In this document: positions 40,675 through 48,696 of the stretch, piece by piece
How the letters are laid out: every line of letters begins with the position of its first letter
Numbering within the stretch: the first letter of the stretch is position 1
NCBI RefSeq assembly: GCF_024703995.1
Contig: NZ_JAMXQV010000008.1
Coordinates: forward strand, 124,001-188,000
Length of the DNA: 64,000 bases
Source: Amycolatopsis iheyensis
Lineage (GTDB): Bacteria > Actinomycetota > Actinomycetes > Mycobacteriales > Pseudonocardiaceae
Reading direction: 5' to 3'
Notes under the pieces: generated by a model
Databases searched by the model: none
The model's input: the letters and a program-made list of their open reading frames with translations, nothing else
Told to the model about the DNA's origin: nothing
Translations under genes and position numbers: made by a program

Positions 40675-41877
40675 TCAGCCGAGCGGAACGAACGCCGAAA
40701 GCAGCAGCCAGGACACCACGGCCGAAGGCAGCAGCGAGTCGAGGCGGTCCATGATCCCGCCGTGCCCGGGCAGCAGCGTGCCCATGTCCTTGACGCCGAG
40801 GTCGCGCTTGATCAGCGACTCGACGAGGTCGCCGAGGGTGGCGGTGAGGACGATGGCGACGCCGAAGAGCACGCCCTGCCAGACGTGGCCGTCGAGCAGG
40901 AGGCTGAGCGTCAGTGCCCCGGCGACGACCCCGCCGACCAGCGATCCCCCGAAGCCTTCCCAGGTCTTCTTCGGGCTGATGGTGGGGGCCATCGGGTGCT
41001 TGCCGCCGAGCACGCCGGCGATGTAGCCGCCGGTGTCGGAGGCGACGACGCCGATGAGGAAGGTGAGCACGCGCCCGACGCCGTCCGACGGCGGCACGAG
41101 CATCGCGGCGAAGGCGCCGAAGAGCGGCAGGTACGCGGCCGCGAACGTCGACGCGCTGATGTCGCGCAGGTAGCCCTTCGCGCCTTGGGGCAGCCGCCAG
41201 AGCAGGCAGGCGAGCACGGTGAGGACGAAGGCGGTGAGCGCGCCTTCGCGGCCGAACGGCCAGGCGAGCCAGATCATCGCCTGCCCGCCGACGAGCACCG
41301 GGATCATCGCGACCTTGGTGTCGGCGACCCGGCGCAGCACCCCGGCGAACTCGAAGGTGCCGACCGCGATCGCGACCGCGATGATCCCGATGAACAGGAA
41401 GCGCACGGTGAGCAGGGAAACGATGATGGCCGCGCCGAGCAGCAACCCGACCCCGATGGCGGCGGGCAGGTTCCGGCCGGCCTTGGAAGCCTTCTTCGCC
41501 TCGGGCGCGGGTTCGACGGCGGGCGCCTCGGCGGCACCGGCGGCCGACAGCCGGGCTGCTTCACCGGTCCCCGAGGTCTCTCCCGCGGCCGGGATCGCGC
41601 CGGCTCCGGCAGCGCCGCCGACGTCCGGAGTCTTCTCCGCGGCCGGGATCGCGCCCGCGGCAGCGGTTCCGGCGGCCGGGTTGCGGCCGGCACCCGAGGT
41701 CGCGCTCCTGCCCGGAGTCTCCGGCGTGGCCGGCGTGGCCGCCGCCCCGGCTGTCCCCGGGAACTCCGGCGCGGCCGGGGCGCCGGTGTCGGCCGGCCCC
41801 GGCGTTCCGGGAGCGGCCGCCGGTTCTTCTCCGGTGGCGTCCACCCGGTCCTCGCGTTCCTCGCTCACCTGTGCCAT
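40675..41877 (-). CDS. cdsA: Phosphatidate cytidylyltransferase
   Basis: CdsA makes CDP-diacylglycerol from phosphatidate and CTP in the membrane. The protein has 400 residues: about 130 N-terminal residues are Ala/Pro/Gly-rich with degenerate repeats (AGAIPAAEKTP, AGAIPAAGETS), followed by eight or so helices. The signature at the C-terminus includes GDLVESLIKRDLGVKDMG and PGHGGIMDRLDS. The long disordered head is absent from most CdsA proteins outside actinobacteria. The ATG overlaps the frr stop by one base. Confidence 0.93.
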   Translation of the reverse strand: MAQVSEEREDRVDATGEEPAAAPGTPGPADTGAPAAPEFPGTAGAAATPATPETPGRSATSGAGRNPAAGTAAAGAIPAAEKTPDVGGAAGAGAIPAAGETSGTGEAARLSAAGAAEAPAVEPAPEAKKASKAGRNLPAAIGVGLLLGAAIIVSLLTVRFLFIGIIAVAIAVGTFEFAGVLRRVADTKVAMIPVLVGGQAMIWLAWPFGREGALTAFVLTVLACLLWRLPQGAKGYLRDISASTFAAAYLPLFGAFAAMLVPPSDGVGRVLTFLIGVVASDTGGYIAGVLGGKHPMAPTISPKKTWEGFGGSLVGGVVAGALTLSLLLDGHVWQGVLFGVAIVLTATLGDLVESLIKRDLGVKDMGTLLPGHGGIMDRLDSLLPSAVVSWLLLSAFVPLG

Positions 41878-42434
41878 CAGACCTCGAGCAGCTCGGCTTC
41901 CTTGTGCTTGACCAGCTCGTCGACCTTGTGCACGTAGGTGTCGGTCAGGTTCTGCAGTTCCTTCTCCGCGCGCGCCACGTCGTCTTCACCGGCCTCGCCG
42001 TCCTTGGCGATGCGGTCCAGCTCGTCCTTGGCCTTGCGGCGGATGCTGCGGATCGAGACCCGGGCGTCCTCGCCCTTGCCCTTGGCGACCTTCACCATCT
42101 CCTTGCGCCGCTCCTCGGTGAGCTGCGGGATGACGATGCGGATGACCTGGCCGTCGTTGCTCGGGTTCACGCCGAGGTCCGACTCCCGGATCGCCTTTTC
42201 GATGGCGCCGAGCTGCGTCTGGTCGTAGGGCTTGATGAGCGCCATCCGGGCTTCCGGCACGTTCACGCTGGCCAGCTGGTTCAGCGGGGTCGGCGAGCCG
42301 TAGTACTCGACGACGATCCGCGCGAACATCGTCGAGGAAGCCCGCCCGGTGCGTACCGAAGTCAGCTCGTCCTTGGCGACGGACACCGCTTTTTCCATCT
42401 TCTCCTCGGCGTCGAGGAGGGTCTCGTCGATCAC
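41877..42434 (-). CDS. frr: Ribosome recycling factor
   Basis: A 185-residue RRF, normal length, with MEKAVSVAKDELTSVRTGRASS and the C-terminal helical arm (RRKAKDELDRIAKDGEAGED). With EF-G it splits post-termination ribosomes. It follows pyrH by 48 bases and is coupled to cdsA by TGATG. Confidence 0.97.
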   Translation of the reverse strand: MIDETLLDAEEKMEKAVSVAKDELTSVRTGRASSTMFARIVVEYYGSPTPLNQLASVNVPEARMALIKPYDQTQLGAIEKAIRESDLGVNPSNDGQVIRIVIPQLTEERRKEMVKVAKGKGEDARVSIRSIRRKAKDELDRIAKDGEAGEDDVARAEKELQNLTDTYVHKVDELVKHKEAELLEV

Positions 42435-42482
42435 GGCTACTCCCGTTGTTGTGATGGGTGGCGCTTGCTGATCCCAGCAGGT

Positions 42483-43226
42483 CTAGGCCGGCACCCCGTC
42501 GGCGGGGGTGCTGACCAACGTGCCGATTCTTTCACCACTCACCGCGCGGGCGATGTTCCCCTCGGTGAGCAGGTTGAACACGATGATCGGCATGTTGTTG
42601 TCCATGCAGAGGCTGAACGCCGTCGCGTCCGCGACCTTGAGGTCCCGCTCCAGCACCTCGCGGTGGGTGATCTCGCGGAACATCTCGGCGGTGGGGTCGG
42701 CCTTCGGGTCCGCGGTGTAGACGCCGTCGACGGCCTTCGCCATCAGCACGGCTTCGCAGCCCAGCTCGAGCGCCCGCTGCGCCGCCGCGGTGTCGGTGGA
42801 GAAGTACGGCATGCCGACCCCGGCGCCGAAGATCACGACGCGGCCCTTCTCCAGGTGCCGCTCGGCGCGGCGCGGGATGTAGGGCTCGGCGACCTGGCCC
42901 ATCGTGATGGCGGTCTGCACGCGGGTGGGCAGGCCCTCCTTCTCCAGGAAGTCCTGCAGCGCCAGGCAGTTCATCACGGTGCCCAGCATCGCCATGTAGT
43001 CGGCGCGGTCGCGGTCCATGCCGCGCTGCGAGAGCTCGGCGCCGCGGAAGTAGTTGCCGCCGCCGATCACGACCGCGACCTGGACGCCGGTGCGGGCGAC
43101 GTCGGCGATCTGCTGCGCGACCGAGTGGACGACATCCGGATCGACGCCGATAGAACCACCGCCGAACATTTCGCCGCCCAGTTTCAGCAGCACCCGCCGG
43201 TAGCCACCTTCGACCCGGTCACCCAT
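42483..43226 (-). CDS. pyrH: UMP kinase
   Basis: A 247-residue bacterial UMP kinase of the amino-acid-kinase fold, converting UMP to UDP. YRRVLLKLGGEMFGG, VIGGGNYFRGAEL and MDRDRADYMAMLGT are signature segments. AGGAGG precedes the ATG. It has its own start after the tsf terminator, so a separate promoter probably lies in 43227-43289. Confidence 0.97.
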   Translation of the reverse strand: MGDRVEGGYRRVLLKLGGEMFGGGSIGVDPDVVHSVAQQIADVARTGVQVAVVIGGGNYFRGAELSQRGMDRDRADYMAMLGTVMNCLALQDFLEKEGLPTRVQTAITMGQVAEPYIPRRAERHLEKGRVVIFGAGVGMPYFSTDTAAAQRALELGCEAVLMAKAVDGVYTADPKADPTAEMFREITHREVLERDLKVADATAFSLCMDNNMPIIVFNLLTEGNIARAVSGERIGTLVSTPADGVPA

Positions 43227-43289
43227 CTATGTCGCCTCCTAGGCCCCTCGACCGCTTGAAACTTGCCTAAACTGTTTGTCCAAACCCGA

Positions 43290-43326
43290 CAGTGCCCCGT
43301 CCCCGATGGACGGAGACGGGGCACTG
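43290..43326 (-). terminator. Terminator of the rpsB-tsf operon
   Basis: CAGTGCCCCGTC and GACGGGGCACTG form a perfect 12-bp stem around a 13-base loop, 30 bases past the tsf stop. The minus strand continues into GGGTTTGG, a weak T-rich stretch. Between here and the pyrH start a small GTTTG-TC-CAAAC repeat is also present. Confidence 0.8.
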
Positions 43327-43356
43327 TGGGTGTGAAACCTACGCCCTGGCCTGGAA

Positions 43357-44172
43357 TCAGGCCTGGCCGACCTCGAAACGCGCGAACTTGGTCAGCGTCA
43401 CGCCGGCCTCGTCCAGGAGCGCCTTGACGGTCTTCTTGTTGTCCTTGACCGACGGCTGCTCGAGCAGGACGTTGTCCTTGTAGTACGCGTTGACCTTGCC
43501 CTCGATGATCTTCGTGAGGGCCTGCTCCGGCTTGCCCTCTTCACGAGCGGTCTTCTCCGCGATGGAGCGCTCGTTCTCGACGATCTCGGCGGGCACCTCG
43601 TCGCGGGTCAGGTACTTCGCGCGCAGCGCGGCGACCTGCATAGCGGCGCCGCGAGCGGCCTCGCTGTCGTCACCGGTGAACTCGACGAGCACACCGACGG
43701 CCGGCGGCAGGTCGGAGCCGCGGCGGTGCAGGTAGGTCGCGGTCTGGCCCTCGAAGGCCACGACGCGGCGCAGCTCGAGCTTCTCGCCGATGCGGGCCGA
43801 GAGCTCCTGTACGACCTCGTTGACCGTCTTGCCGTCGAGCTCGGCACCCTTGAGCGCCTCGACGTCGTTGGTCTTGAGGGACTTCGCGACCTCGACGATC
43901 TTCGCGGCGAGCGCCTGGAAGTCGGCGTTCTTCGCGACGAAGTCGGTCTCGGAGTCGAGCTCGATGAGGACGCCGCCATCGCCGGTGACCAGGCCCTCGG
44001 CGGTGGCGCGCTCGGCGCGCTTGCCGACGTCCTTGGCGCCCTTGATCCGGAGGAACTCGACGGCCTTCTCGAAGTCGCCGTCGTTCTCCTCCAGCGCCTT
44101 CTTGCAGTCCATCATGCCGGCGCCGGTCATCTCGCGCAGGCGCTTCACGTCAGCGGCGGTGTAGTTCGCCAT
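43357..44172 (-). CDS. tsf: Elongation factor Ts
   Basis: A 271-residue EF-Ts, the nucleotide exchange factor of EF-Tu. The N-terminal UBA-like domain has VKRLREMTGAGMMDCKKALE, the core has ELDSETDFVAKN. Length and order after rpsB are standard. The ATG at 44172 begins the conserved MANYTAADVK; longer in-frame extensions run into rpsB. Confidence 0.97.
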   Translation of the reverse strand: MANYTAADVKRLREMTGAGMMDCKKALEENDGDFEKAVEFLRIKGAKDVGKRAERATAEGLVTGDGGVLIELDSETDFVAKNADFQALAAKIVEVAKSLKTNDVEALKGAELDGKTVNEVVQELSARIGEKLELRRVVAFEGQTATYLHRRGSDLPPAVGVLVEFTGDDSEAARGAAMQVAALRAKYLTRDEVPAEIVENERSIAEKTAREEGKPEQALTKIIEGKVNAYYKDNVLLEQPSVKDNKKTVKALLDEAGVTLTKFARFEVGQA

Positions 44173-44260
44173 TCTGGTAAATCCGTCCTTTGCAGGAAGT
44201 CTGTGGGTTGCTACGCCCGTGCGGCCGGCCCACGGGGCCAGCCGCACGGACGGTCGGTCA

Positions 44261-45121
44261 TCAGGAGGAGGCGGTCGCCTGCTCGGTGGCGGCCTCGGTC
44301 GCGGCAGCGGCCTCGGTCGCGTCGGCGGAGGCGGTCTCGGAGCCGGCGAGCAGCTCCTTCTCCCACTCGGCCAGCGGCTCGTCGGTGGCGACACCCGGCT
44401 CCGGCTTGGCGTCGGCCGAAGCACCGTTGCGGCTGGAGCGCGCCATCAGACCGGCGGCCGCGGCCTCGGCGACGACCTTGGTCAGCAGCGCGGCCGAGCG
44501 GATCGCGTCGTCGTTGCCCGGGATCGGGTAGTCGACCTCGTCCGGGTCGCAGTTGGTGTCCAGGATCGCGACGACCGGGATGTTCAGCTTCCGAGCCTCG
44601 CCGACGGCGATGTGCTCCTTCTTGGTGTCGACGATCCACACCGCGCTCGGCACCTTGGCCATGTCGCGGATACCGCCGAGGGTCTTCTCGAGCTTGTCCT
44701 TCTCGCGGGTCAGCGTCAGGATCTCGCGCTTGGTGAGACCCTCGAAGCCGCCGGTCTGCTCGCGGGACTCGAGCTCCTTCAGGCGGAGGAGGCGCTTGTG
44801 CACGGTCTGGAAGTTGGTCAGCATGCCGCCGAGCCAGCGCTGGTTGACGTAGGGCATGCCCACGCGCGCGGCCTCGTTGGCGATGGCTTCCTGAGCCTGC
44901 TTCTTGGTGCCGACGAACATGATCGTGCCACCGTGCGCGACGGTTTCCTTGATGAACTCGAAGGCACGGTCGATGTAGGTCAGCGTCTGCTGCAGGTCGA
45001 TGATGTAGATGCCGTTGCGCTCGGTGAAGATGTAGCGCTTCATCTTCGGGTTCCACCGACGGGTCTGGTGCCCGAAGTGCACGCCGCTGTCGAGCAGCTG
45101 CTTCATGGTGACGACGGCCAT
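44261..45121 (-). CDS. rpsB: 30S ribosomal protein S2
   Basis: A 286-residue S2. VTMKQLLDSGVHFGHQTRRW and the core GRDMAKVPSAVWIVDTKKEH-like region are conserved; the last 55 residues are an Ala/Thr/Glu-rich tail found in actinobacterial S2 proteins. It leads the rpsB-tsf operon. A TAGAAT hexamer at 45368-45363 would give a leader of about 235 bases that contains a strong hairpin. Confidence 0.97.
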   Translation of the reverse strand: MAVVTMKQLLDSGVHFGHQTRRWNPKMKRYIFTERNGIYIIDLQQTLTYIDRAFEFIKETVAHGGTIMFVGTKKQAQEAIANEAARVGMPYVNQRWLGGMLTNFQTVHKRLLRLKELESREQTGGFEGLTKREILTLTREKDKLEKTLGGIRDMAKVPSAVWIVDTKKEHIAVGEARKLNIPVVAILDTNCDPDEVDYPIPGNDDAIRSAALLTKVVAEAAAAGLMARSSRNGASADAKPEPGVATDEPLAEWEKELLAGSETASADATEAAAATEAATEQATASS

Positions 45122-45231
45122 TGCCGGAATCAACCTCTTCTGTGTCGTGCGCGCCGGGGTGCTTGGGACCCGCCGCGCTGCTCGGTTTTGTCGCTCGCGG
45201 CCGGGTGGCCGCTCGCCCTGGTGCCCGTGCC

Positions 45232-45276
45232 GGTGTCCGGACCCTGGAGCAAGTACTTCAGGGACCGCCGGACACC
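45232..45276 (-). promoter_or_regulatory. Large hairpin in the rpsB leader
   Basis: GGTGTCCGG/CCGGACACC (9 bp) continues after a small bulge with CCCTG/CAGGG (5 bp) around a 12-base loop. It lies 111-155 bases before the rpsB start, with no gene reading into it from the other side, so it probably folds in the rpsB leader RNA. It could be a site for S2 autoregulation. Confidence 0.45.
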
Positions 45277-45405
45277 GTGCGAATCGCCCGGTTGGTGGTG
45301 CGAAGCCGGGGGAACGCGCACGTGCACGCGAAGTCAGCCCGCTCACGCGGACCGCGGAAAAGATTCTACCCCCTGCCACCAGCCCCTCCCCCACCGGCGG
45401 CCGAG

Positions 45406-45444
45406 TTGTCCACAGCGCCGCCTCGGCGGGCCGGGTTGTCCACA
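45406..45444. promoter_or_regulatory. Two DnaA-box-like sequences
   Basis: TTGTCCACA occurs at 45406-45414 and 45436-45444, the form preferred by DnaA in GC-rich actinobacteria. They lie upstream of the probable rpsB promoter and the M23 gene start. Confidence 0.45.
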
Positions 45445-45494
45445 GATTCGACGGCGGGCCCCCATCCGGGCCCGCGGCGTCGCAGGCTGGGGAG

Positions 45495-46631
45495 ATGGAG
45501 TTGATCAGTCGCCGCCGGAGCGCGGTGCGAGGTGGGGTCGCGGTGTTGTTCGCCCTGGTCATGGGGCTGTGCGGCGCTTGGGTGGGTGGTTTGGAACCGC
45601 CCGGATTCGTGGTGGGGAGATGGTGGTCGGCGGGGTGGACGAATGGTGTGGTGATGGCCGCTGAGCCGTGGGTCGGCGTGGGGTTGGGAGGTGGGCAGGC
45701 GGGCGCCAAGCCGTGGCTGGCGGGGCGGTCCCCGGCCACCGAGTCGCGGGCCGACGCGGAGCCGGGAGGCACCGAGCCCTGGCCAGCCGACCGGACCGCG
45801 GCCACCGATCCGCCGGCCGACGTGGAGCCGGGAGGCAAGCCTGCGGGCGCCGAGCCCTGGCTGGCAGCCCGGTCCGCGACCACCGAGCCATGGGCGGACG
45901 TGGCGCCGGGAGACGGGCAGGTGGGAGCCGCGCCCTGGCCAGCGAGGTGGTCGGCGGCCGCCGAGTCACAGGCCGACGCGGGGCCGGCAGGCACCGAGCC
46001 CTGGCCAGCCGACCTGACCGCGGCCATCGGGACCTGGAACGACCCGGGCTTCAGTCGCCCGGCCCCTGCCGATGCGGGCTTCGACCGGCCGGACTCGACC
46101 GGGGTTCGTCAGGCTGTCGACCTGGCCGGTGGCTGGTCGGACATCGGGTTCGAGCCGTTGGGTGCGCTCGGCGCTGCCCCCACCCTGTCGACGCCTGCTG
46201 GGCGGCAGGCTCGGCTGGCCTGGCCTTTATCACCCGTTCCGGTGATCGCGAAGTACTTCGACGCTCCCGAGACGCCCTACGGCGCCGGGCATCGTGGGGT
46301 CGATCTGGCCGCCGTGCCCGGGCAGGATGTGCTCGCCGCCGATGCCGGTGTTGTCGTTTTCGCGGGGCTCGTCGCCGGGCGGCCCGTCATCTCCGTCGAC
46401 CACGATGGGGGGCTGCGCACCACCTACGAACCCGTTGCTCCCGAGGTCGCCGTCGGTGATCAGGTTTATCGGGGGCAGGTGCTCGGCTCCGTGCTCGCCG
46501 GGCATCCCGGGTGCCTGGTCGCGGCCTGCCTGCACTGGGGCGTCCGGCGCGGCGACGAGTACATCGATCCCCTCGCCCTGACCGGTGAGGTCGGCGAGTA
46601 CCGGCTCAAGCCGTGGGGCGGTGGGGCCTGA
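45495..46631 (+). CDS. M23 (LytM-type) peptidoglycan peptidase-like protein
   Basis: A 378-residue exported or membrane-tethered protein with one N-terminal helix (about 12-33), a repetitive linker (56-185) and a C-terminal LytM domain (about 245-360). Zinc ligands His266 and Asp270 (GHRGVDLA) and His347 (CLHWG) are present. The first His of the usual HxH motif is Cys345. It corresponds in position to the M23 gene beside rpsB in mycobacteria. The ATG at 45495 sits directly after GGGGAG, so the exact start is uncertain. The stop abuts the convergent whiG stop. Confidence 0.8.
   Translation: MELISRRRSAVRGGVAVLFALVMGLCGAWVGGLEPPGFVVGRWWSAGWTNGVVMAAEPWVGVGLGGGQAGAKPWLAGRSPATESRADAEPGGTEPWPADRTAATDPPADVEPGGKPAGAEPWLAARSATTEPWADVAPGDGQVGAAPWPARWSAAAESQADAGPAGTEPWPADLTAAIGTWNDPGFSRPAPADAGFDRPDSTGVRQAVDLAGGWSDIGFEPLGALGAAPTLSTPAGRQARLAWPLSPVPVIAKYFDAPETPYGAGHRGVDLAAVPGQDVLAADAGVVVFAGLVAGRPVISVDHDGGLRTTYEPVAPEVAVGDQVYRGQVLGSVLAGHPGCLVAACLHWGVRRGDEYIDPLALTGEVGEYRLKPWGGGA
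45660..46050 (+). repeat. Degenerate tandem repeat coding for a Pro/Trp-rich linker
   Basis: About five units of 22-26 codons, each starting (A/T)EPW or a variant and rich in Ala, Pro and Asp, for example TEPWPADRTAATDPPADVEP and AEPWLAARSATTEPWADVAP. DNA identity between units is high enough to suggest recent expansion. Confidence 0.75.
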
Positions 46632-47615
46632 TCAGCCGCCGGTCTGCTCGACGAGCTTGGCCCGCAGCCGCATGACCGCCCGCGTGTGCAGCTGGCTGAC
46701 CCGCGACTCGGTGACGCCGAGGACCTTGCCGATCTCGGCCAGGGTCAGGCTCTCGAAGTAGTAGAGGCTGACCACGATCTTGTCCCGCTCGGTGAGCTGC
46801 GCGATGGCCTGCGCGAGCTGACGGCGGTTGTCCTGGTCGACGAGCACCGCGACCGGGTCGACGGCGTCGTCGTCGGGCAGTGTGTCGACCAGTGAGCCGC
46901 TGTCCTTGCCCGCGGCGACCAGGTCTTCCAGCGCGACGACGCTGGTCAGCTGCAGCTGGCCGTAGAAGTCGCGCAGGTCGTCGAGGCCGATGCCGAGCTC
47001 GGCGGCGAGCTCCGCGTCGGTCGGGGTGCGGTTCAGGCGGGCGCCGAGGCGCTCCATGGCCCGCTCCGCCTCCTTGGCCTTGCTGCGCACCGCCCGCGGC
47101 ACCCAGTCCTGCGAACGGAGGTCGTCGAGGATCGCGCCGCGGATGCGCTGCATCGCGTACGTCTCGAAGCGCAGCCCGCGCTCGGGGTCGAACTTCTCGA
47201 TCGCGTCGACCAGCCCGAAGATGCCGGACTGCACGAGGTCCCCCACGTCGACGTGGGTGGGCAGGCCGGTGCCGACCCGGCCCGCGACGTACTTGACCAG
47301 CGGGGCGTAGTGCAGCACGAGCCGATCGCGCGACGCCTGGTCCGGGCTGTCGGCGAACTGCCGCCACAGCGCCGCGATCCCGGCGTCGACCTCGTGGCCG
47401 GCCCGCGTTTCCGCGGGCACGGCTGTCTCACCGTGAGTGGTCACTCCGGCGGCTTCGGTCACGTGCGGTCCTGCGGTCATTGCACAGTCGTTCTCGGCAT
47501 GCGGCTCAGTGTCGTCTCCGTGCTCGTGCGGATGCGCGTGCGCCGCCGGGCCCGCTGGTGACGACCCCGGCGAGGCTTCCCGGGCCGCCTCAGGCCCTGG
47601 GATGCGCTCGGTCAT
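46632..47615 (-). CDS. whiG: WhiG/FliA-type sigma factor
   Basis: A sigma-28-class sigma factor. Conserved segments are VGDLVQSGIFGLVDAIEKFDP and FETYAMQRIRGAILDDLRSQDW (region 2), region 3, and LTLAEIGKVLGVTESRVSQLHTRAV (region 4). In streptomycetes WhiG starts sporulation of aerial hyphae; no flagellar genes are seen here, which supports that reading. The first ATG (47615) lies 26 bases inside the xerC end and gives a 75-residue acidic, His-rich head; a shorter start at 47480 is possible. Confidence 0.9.
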   Translation of the reverse strand: MTERIPGPEAAREASPGSSPAGPAAHAHPHEHGDDTEPHAENDCAMTAGPHVTEAAGVTTHGETAVPAETRAGHEVDAGIAALWRQFADSPDQASRDRLVLHYAPLVKYVAGRVGTGLPTHVDVGDLVQSGIFGLVDAIEKFDPERGLRFETYAMQRIRGAILDDLRSQDWVPRAVRSKAKEAERAMERLGARLNRTPTDAELAAELGIGLDDLRDFYGQLQLTSVVALEDLVAAGKDSGSLVDTLPDDDAVDPVAVLVDQDNRRQLAQAIAQLTERDKIVVSLYYFESLTLAEIGKVLGVTESRVSQLHTRAVMRLRAKLVEQTGG

Positions 47616-48639
47616 GGATCGCTTTCAACCGGTCGACGGTCACATGAGTGTAGAGCTGCGTCGTGGCAAGCGTAGCGTGACCAAGCAGTTCCTGAACGCT
47701 CCTGAGATCGGCACCGCCTTCGAGCAGATGTGTCGCCGCCGAATGCCGCAGGCCGTGGGGCCCCATGTCGGTCGCTCCGGGCACCGCCGACACGGCGTCG
47801 TGCACCACCCGCCGGACCGCGCGCGGGTCGACGCGTTTGCCCCGGACGCCAAGGAAAAGCGCGGGCTCGACGCTGTCACCGGCGGTTTCGGCGACGATCT
47901 TCGGCCGCCCCTCGTCGATCCAGTCCGCCAGCGCCGCCGCCGCCGGGACGCCGAACGGGACGACGCGTTCCTTCCCGCCCTTGCCGAGCACCAGCACGAC
48001 ACGACGGGAGAAGTCCGCCCCGCCGACGTCCAGTCCGCACAACTCGGACACGCGGATGCCGGTGGCGTAGAGCAGCTCGACGATCGCGCGATCACGCAGC
48101 GCGACCGGATCCCGCTCCGCCGCCCCGGCCGCCGACGCCTGCATGACCTCGTCCGCCTGCCCGGCGCGCAGCACCCCGGGCAGGGTGCGGTGCGCCCGCG
48201 GGGCCGCGAGCCGGCCGCCGGGGTCGGTGGCGAGGACGCCGGTGCGGTGCGCCCAGGCGGTGAAGGTCCGGGCCGAGGCGGCGCGCCGCGCGAGCGTGGT
48301 GCGGCTCGCCCCACCGGACTGCTGCGCGGCGAGCCACGCCCGCAGCCGGGCGAGGTCGAGGTCCGCGAGCGCGCCTTGCCCACCACAACCAGCAGCACCA
48401 CCGCTGTCCACGACGAAGCCGAGCAACGACACCGCATCGCCGACGTACGCGCGGACGGTGTGCGCGGACAGGCCCCGCTCGAGCCCGAGGTGCCGTTCGT
48501 AGCCGGTGACGACGGCCTGCGCCGGCTCGGGCAGGGCGGCCCGGAGCGCGCGCAGGTCCGGACGGCGAGCACGGCCGGAGCGTGGTGGCGGCATGATGTC
48601 ACGCTGCGCGAACATCCGCCGCCGGTCAAGGATCGCCAC
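47590..48639 (-). CDS. xerC: Tyrosine recombinase XerC
   Basis: A site-specific recombinase that resolves chromosome dimers at dif. The N-terminal SAM-like domain has YERHLGLERGLSAHTVRAY. The catalytic set is Arg in ATGIRVSELCGL, Lys in GKGGKERVVP, HGLRHS, GHATLAT and the nucleophile Tyr in TQLYTHV. The start is uncertain between a GTG at 48639 and an ATG at 48594 (334 residues). It lies in the conserved dprA-xerC order, so it is the housekeeping enzyme and not an integron or phage one. Confidence 0.92.
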   Translation of the reverse strand: MAILDRRRMFAQRDIMPPPRSGRARRPDLRALRAALPEPAQAVVTGYERHLGLERGLSAHTVRAYVGDAVSLLGFVVDSGGAAGCGGQGALADLDLARLRAWLAAQQSGGASRTTLARRAASARTFTAWAHRTGVLATDPGGRLAAPRAHRTLPGVLRAGQADEVMQASAAGAAERDPVALRDRAIVELLYATGIRVSELCGLDVGGADFSRRVVLVLGKGGKERVVPFGVPAAAALADWIDEGRPKIVAETAGDSVEPALFLGVRGKRVDPRAVRRVVHDAVSAVPGATDMGPHGLRHSAATHLLEGGADLRSVQELLGHATLATTQLYTHVTVDRLKAIHDRAHPRA

Positions 48640-48696
48640 GCGGGCACACCGGACCGGCCGAACATCTTCGACGATTTCGCCCGGATTTCGTGGCTT

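Larger units (their letters stand above)
45122..45494. other. Intergenic region between rpsB and the M23 peptidase gene
   Basis: This 373-base divergent region has no gene that I can support. It contains the rpsB leader hairpin, a probable -10 (TAGAAT, minus strand, 45368-45363) and two DnaA-box-like sequences. Confidence 0.6.

Noticed and set aside
42464..42478. Small TGCTG-ATCC-CAGCA hairpin between pyrH and frr
   Set aside because: Five base pairs without a T-run are too weak for a terminator, and frr is normally co-transcribed.
45660..46050. Possible CRISPR or intergenic repeat array
   Set aside because: Units are in frame, uneven in length, have no unique spacers, and code for the linker of the M23 protein.
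47590..48639. Phage integrase or integrative element
   Set aside because: The recombinase lies in the conserved dprA-xerC order and has no attachment repeats or phage genes around it.
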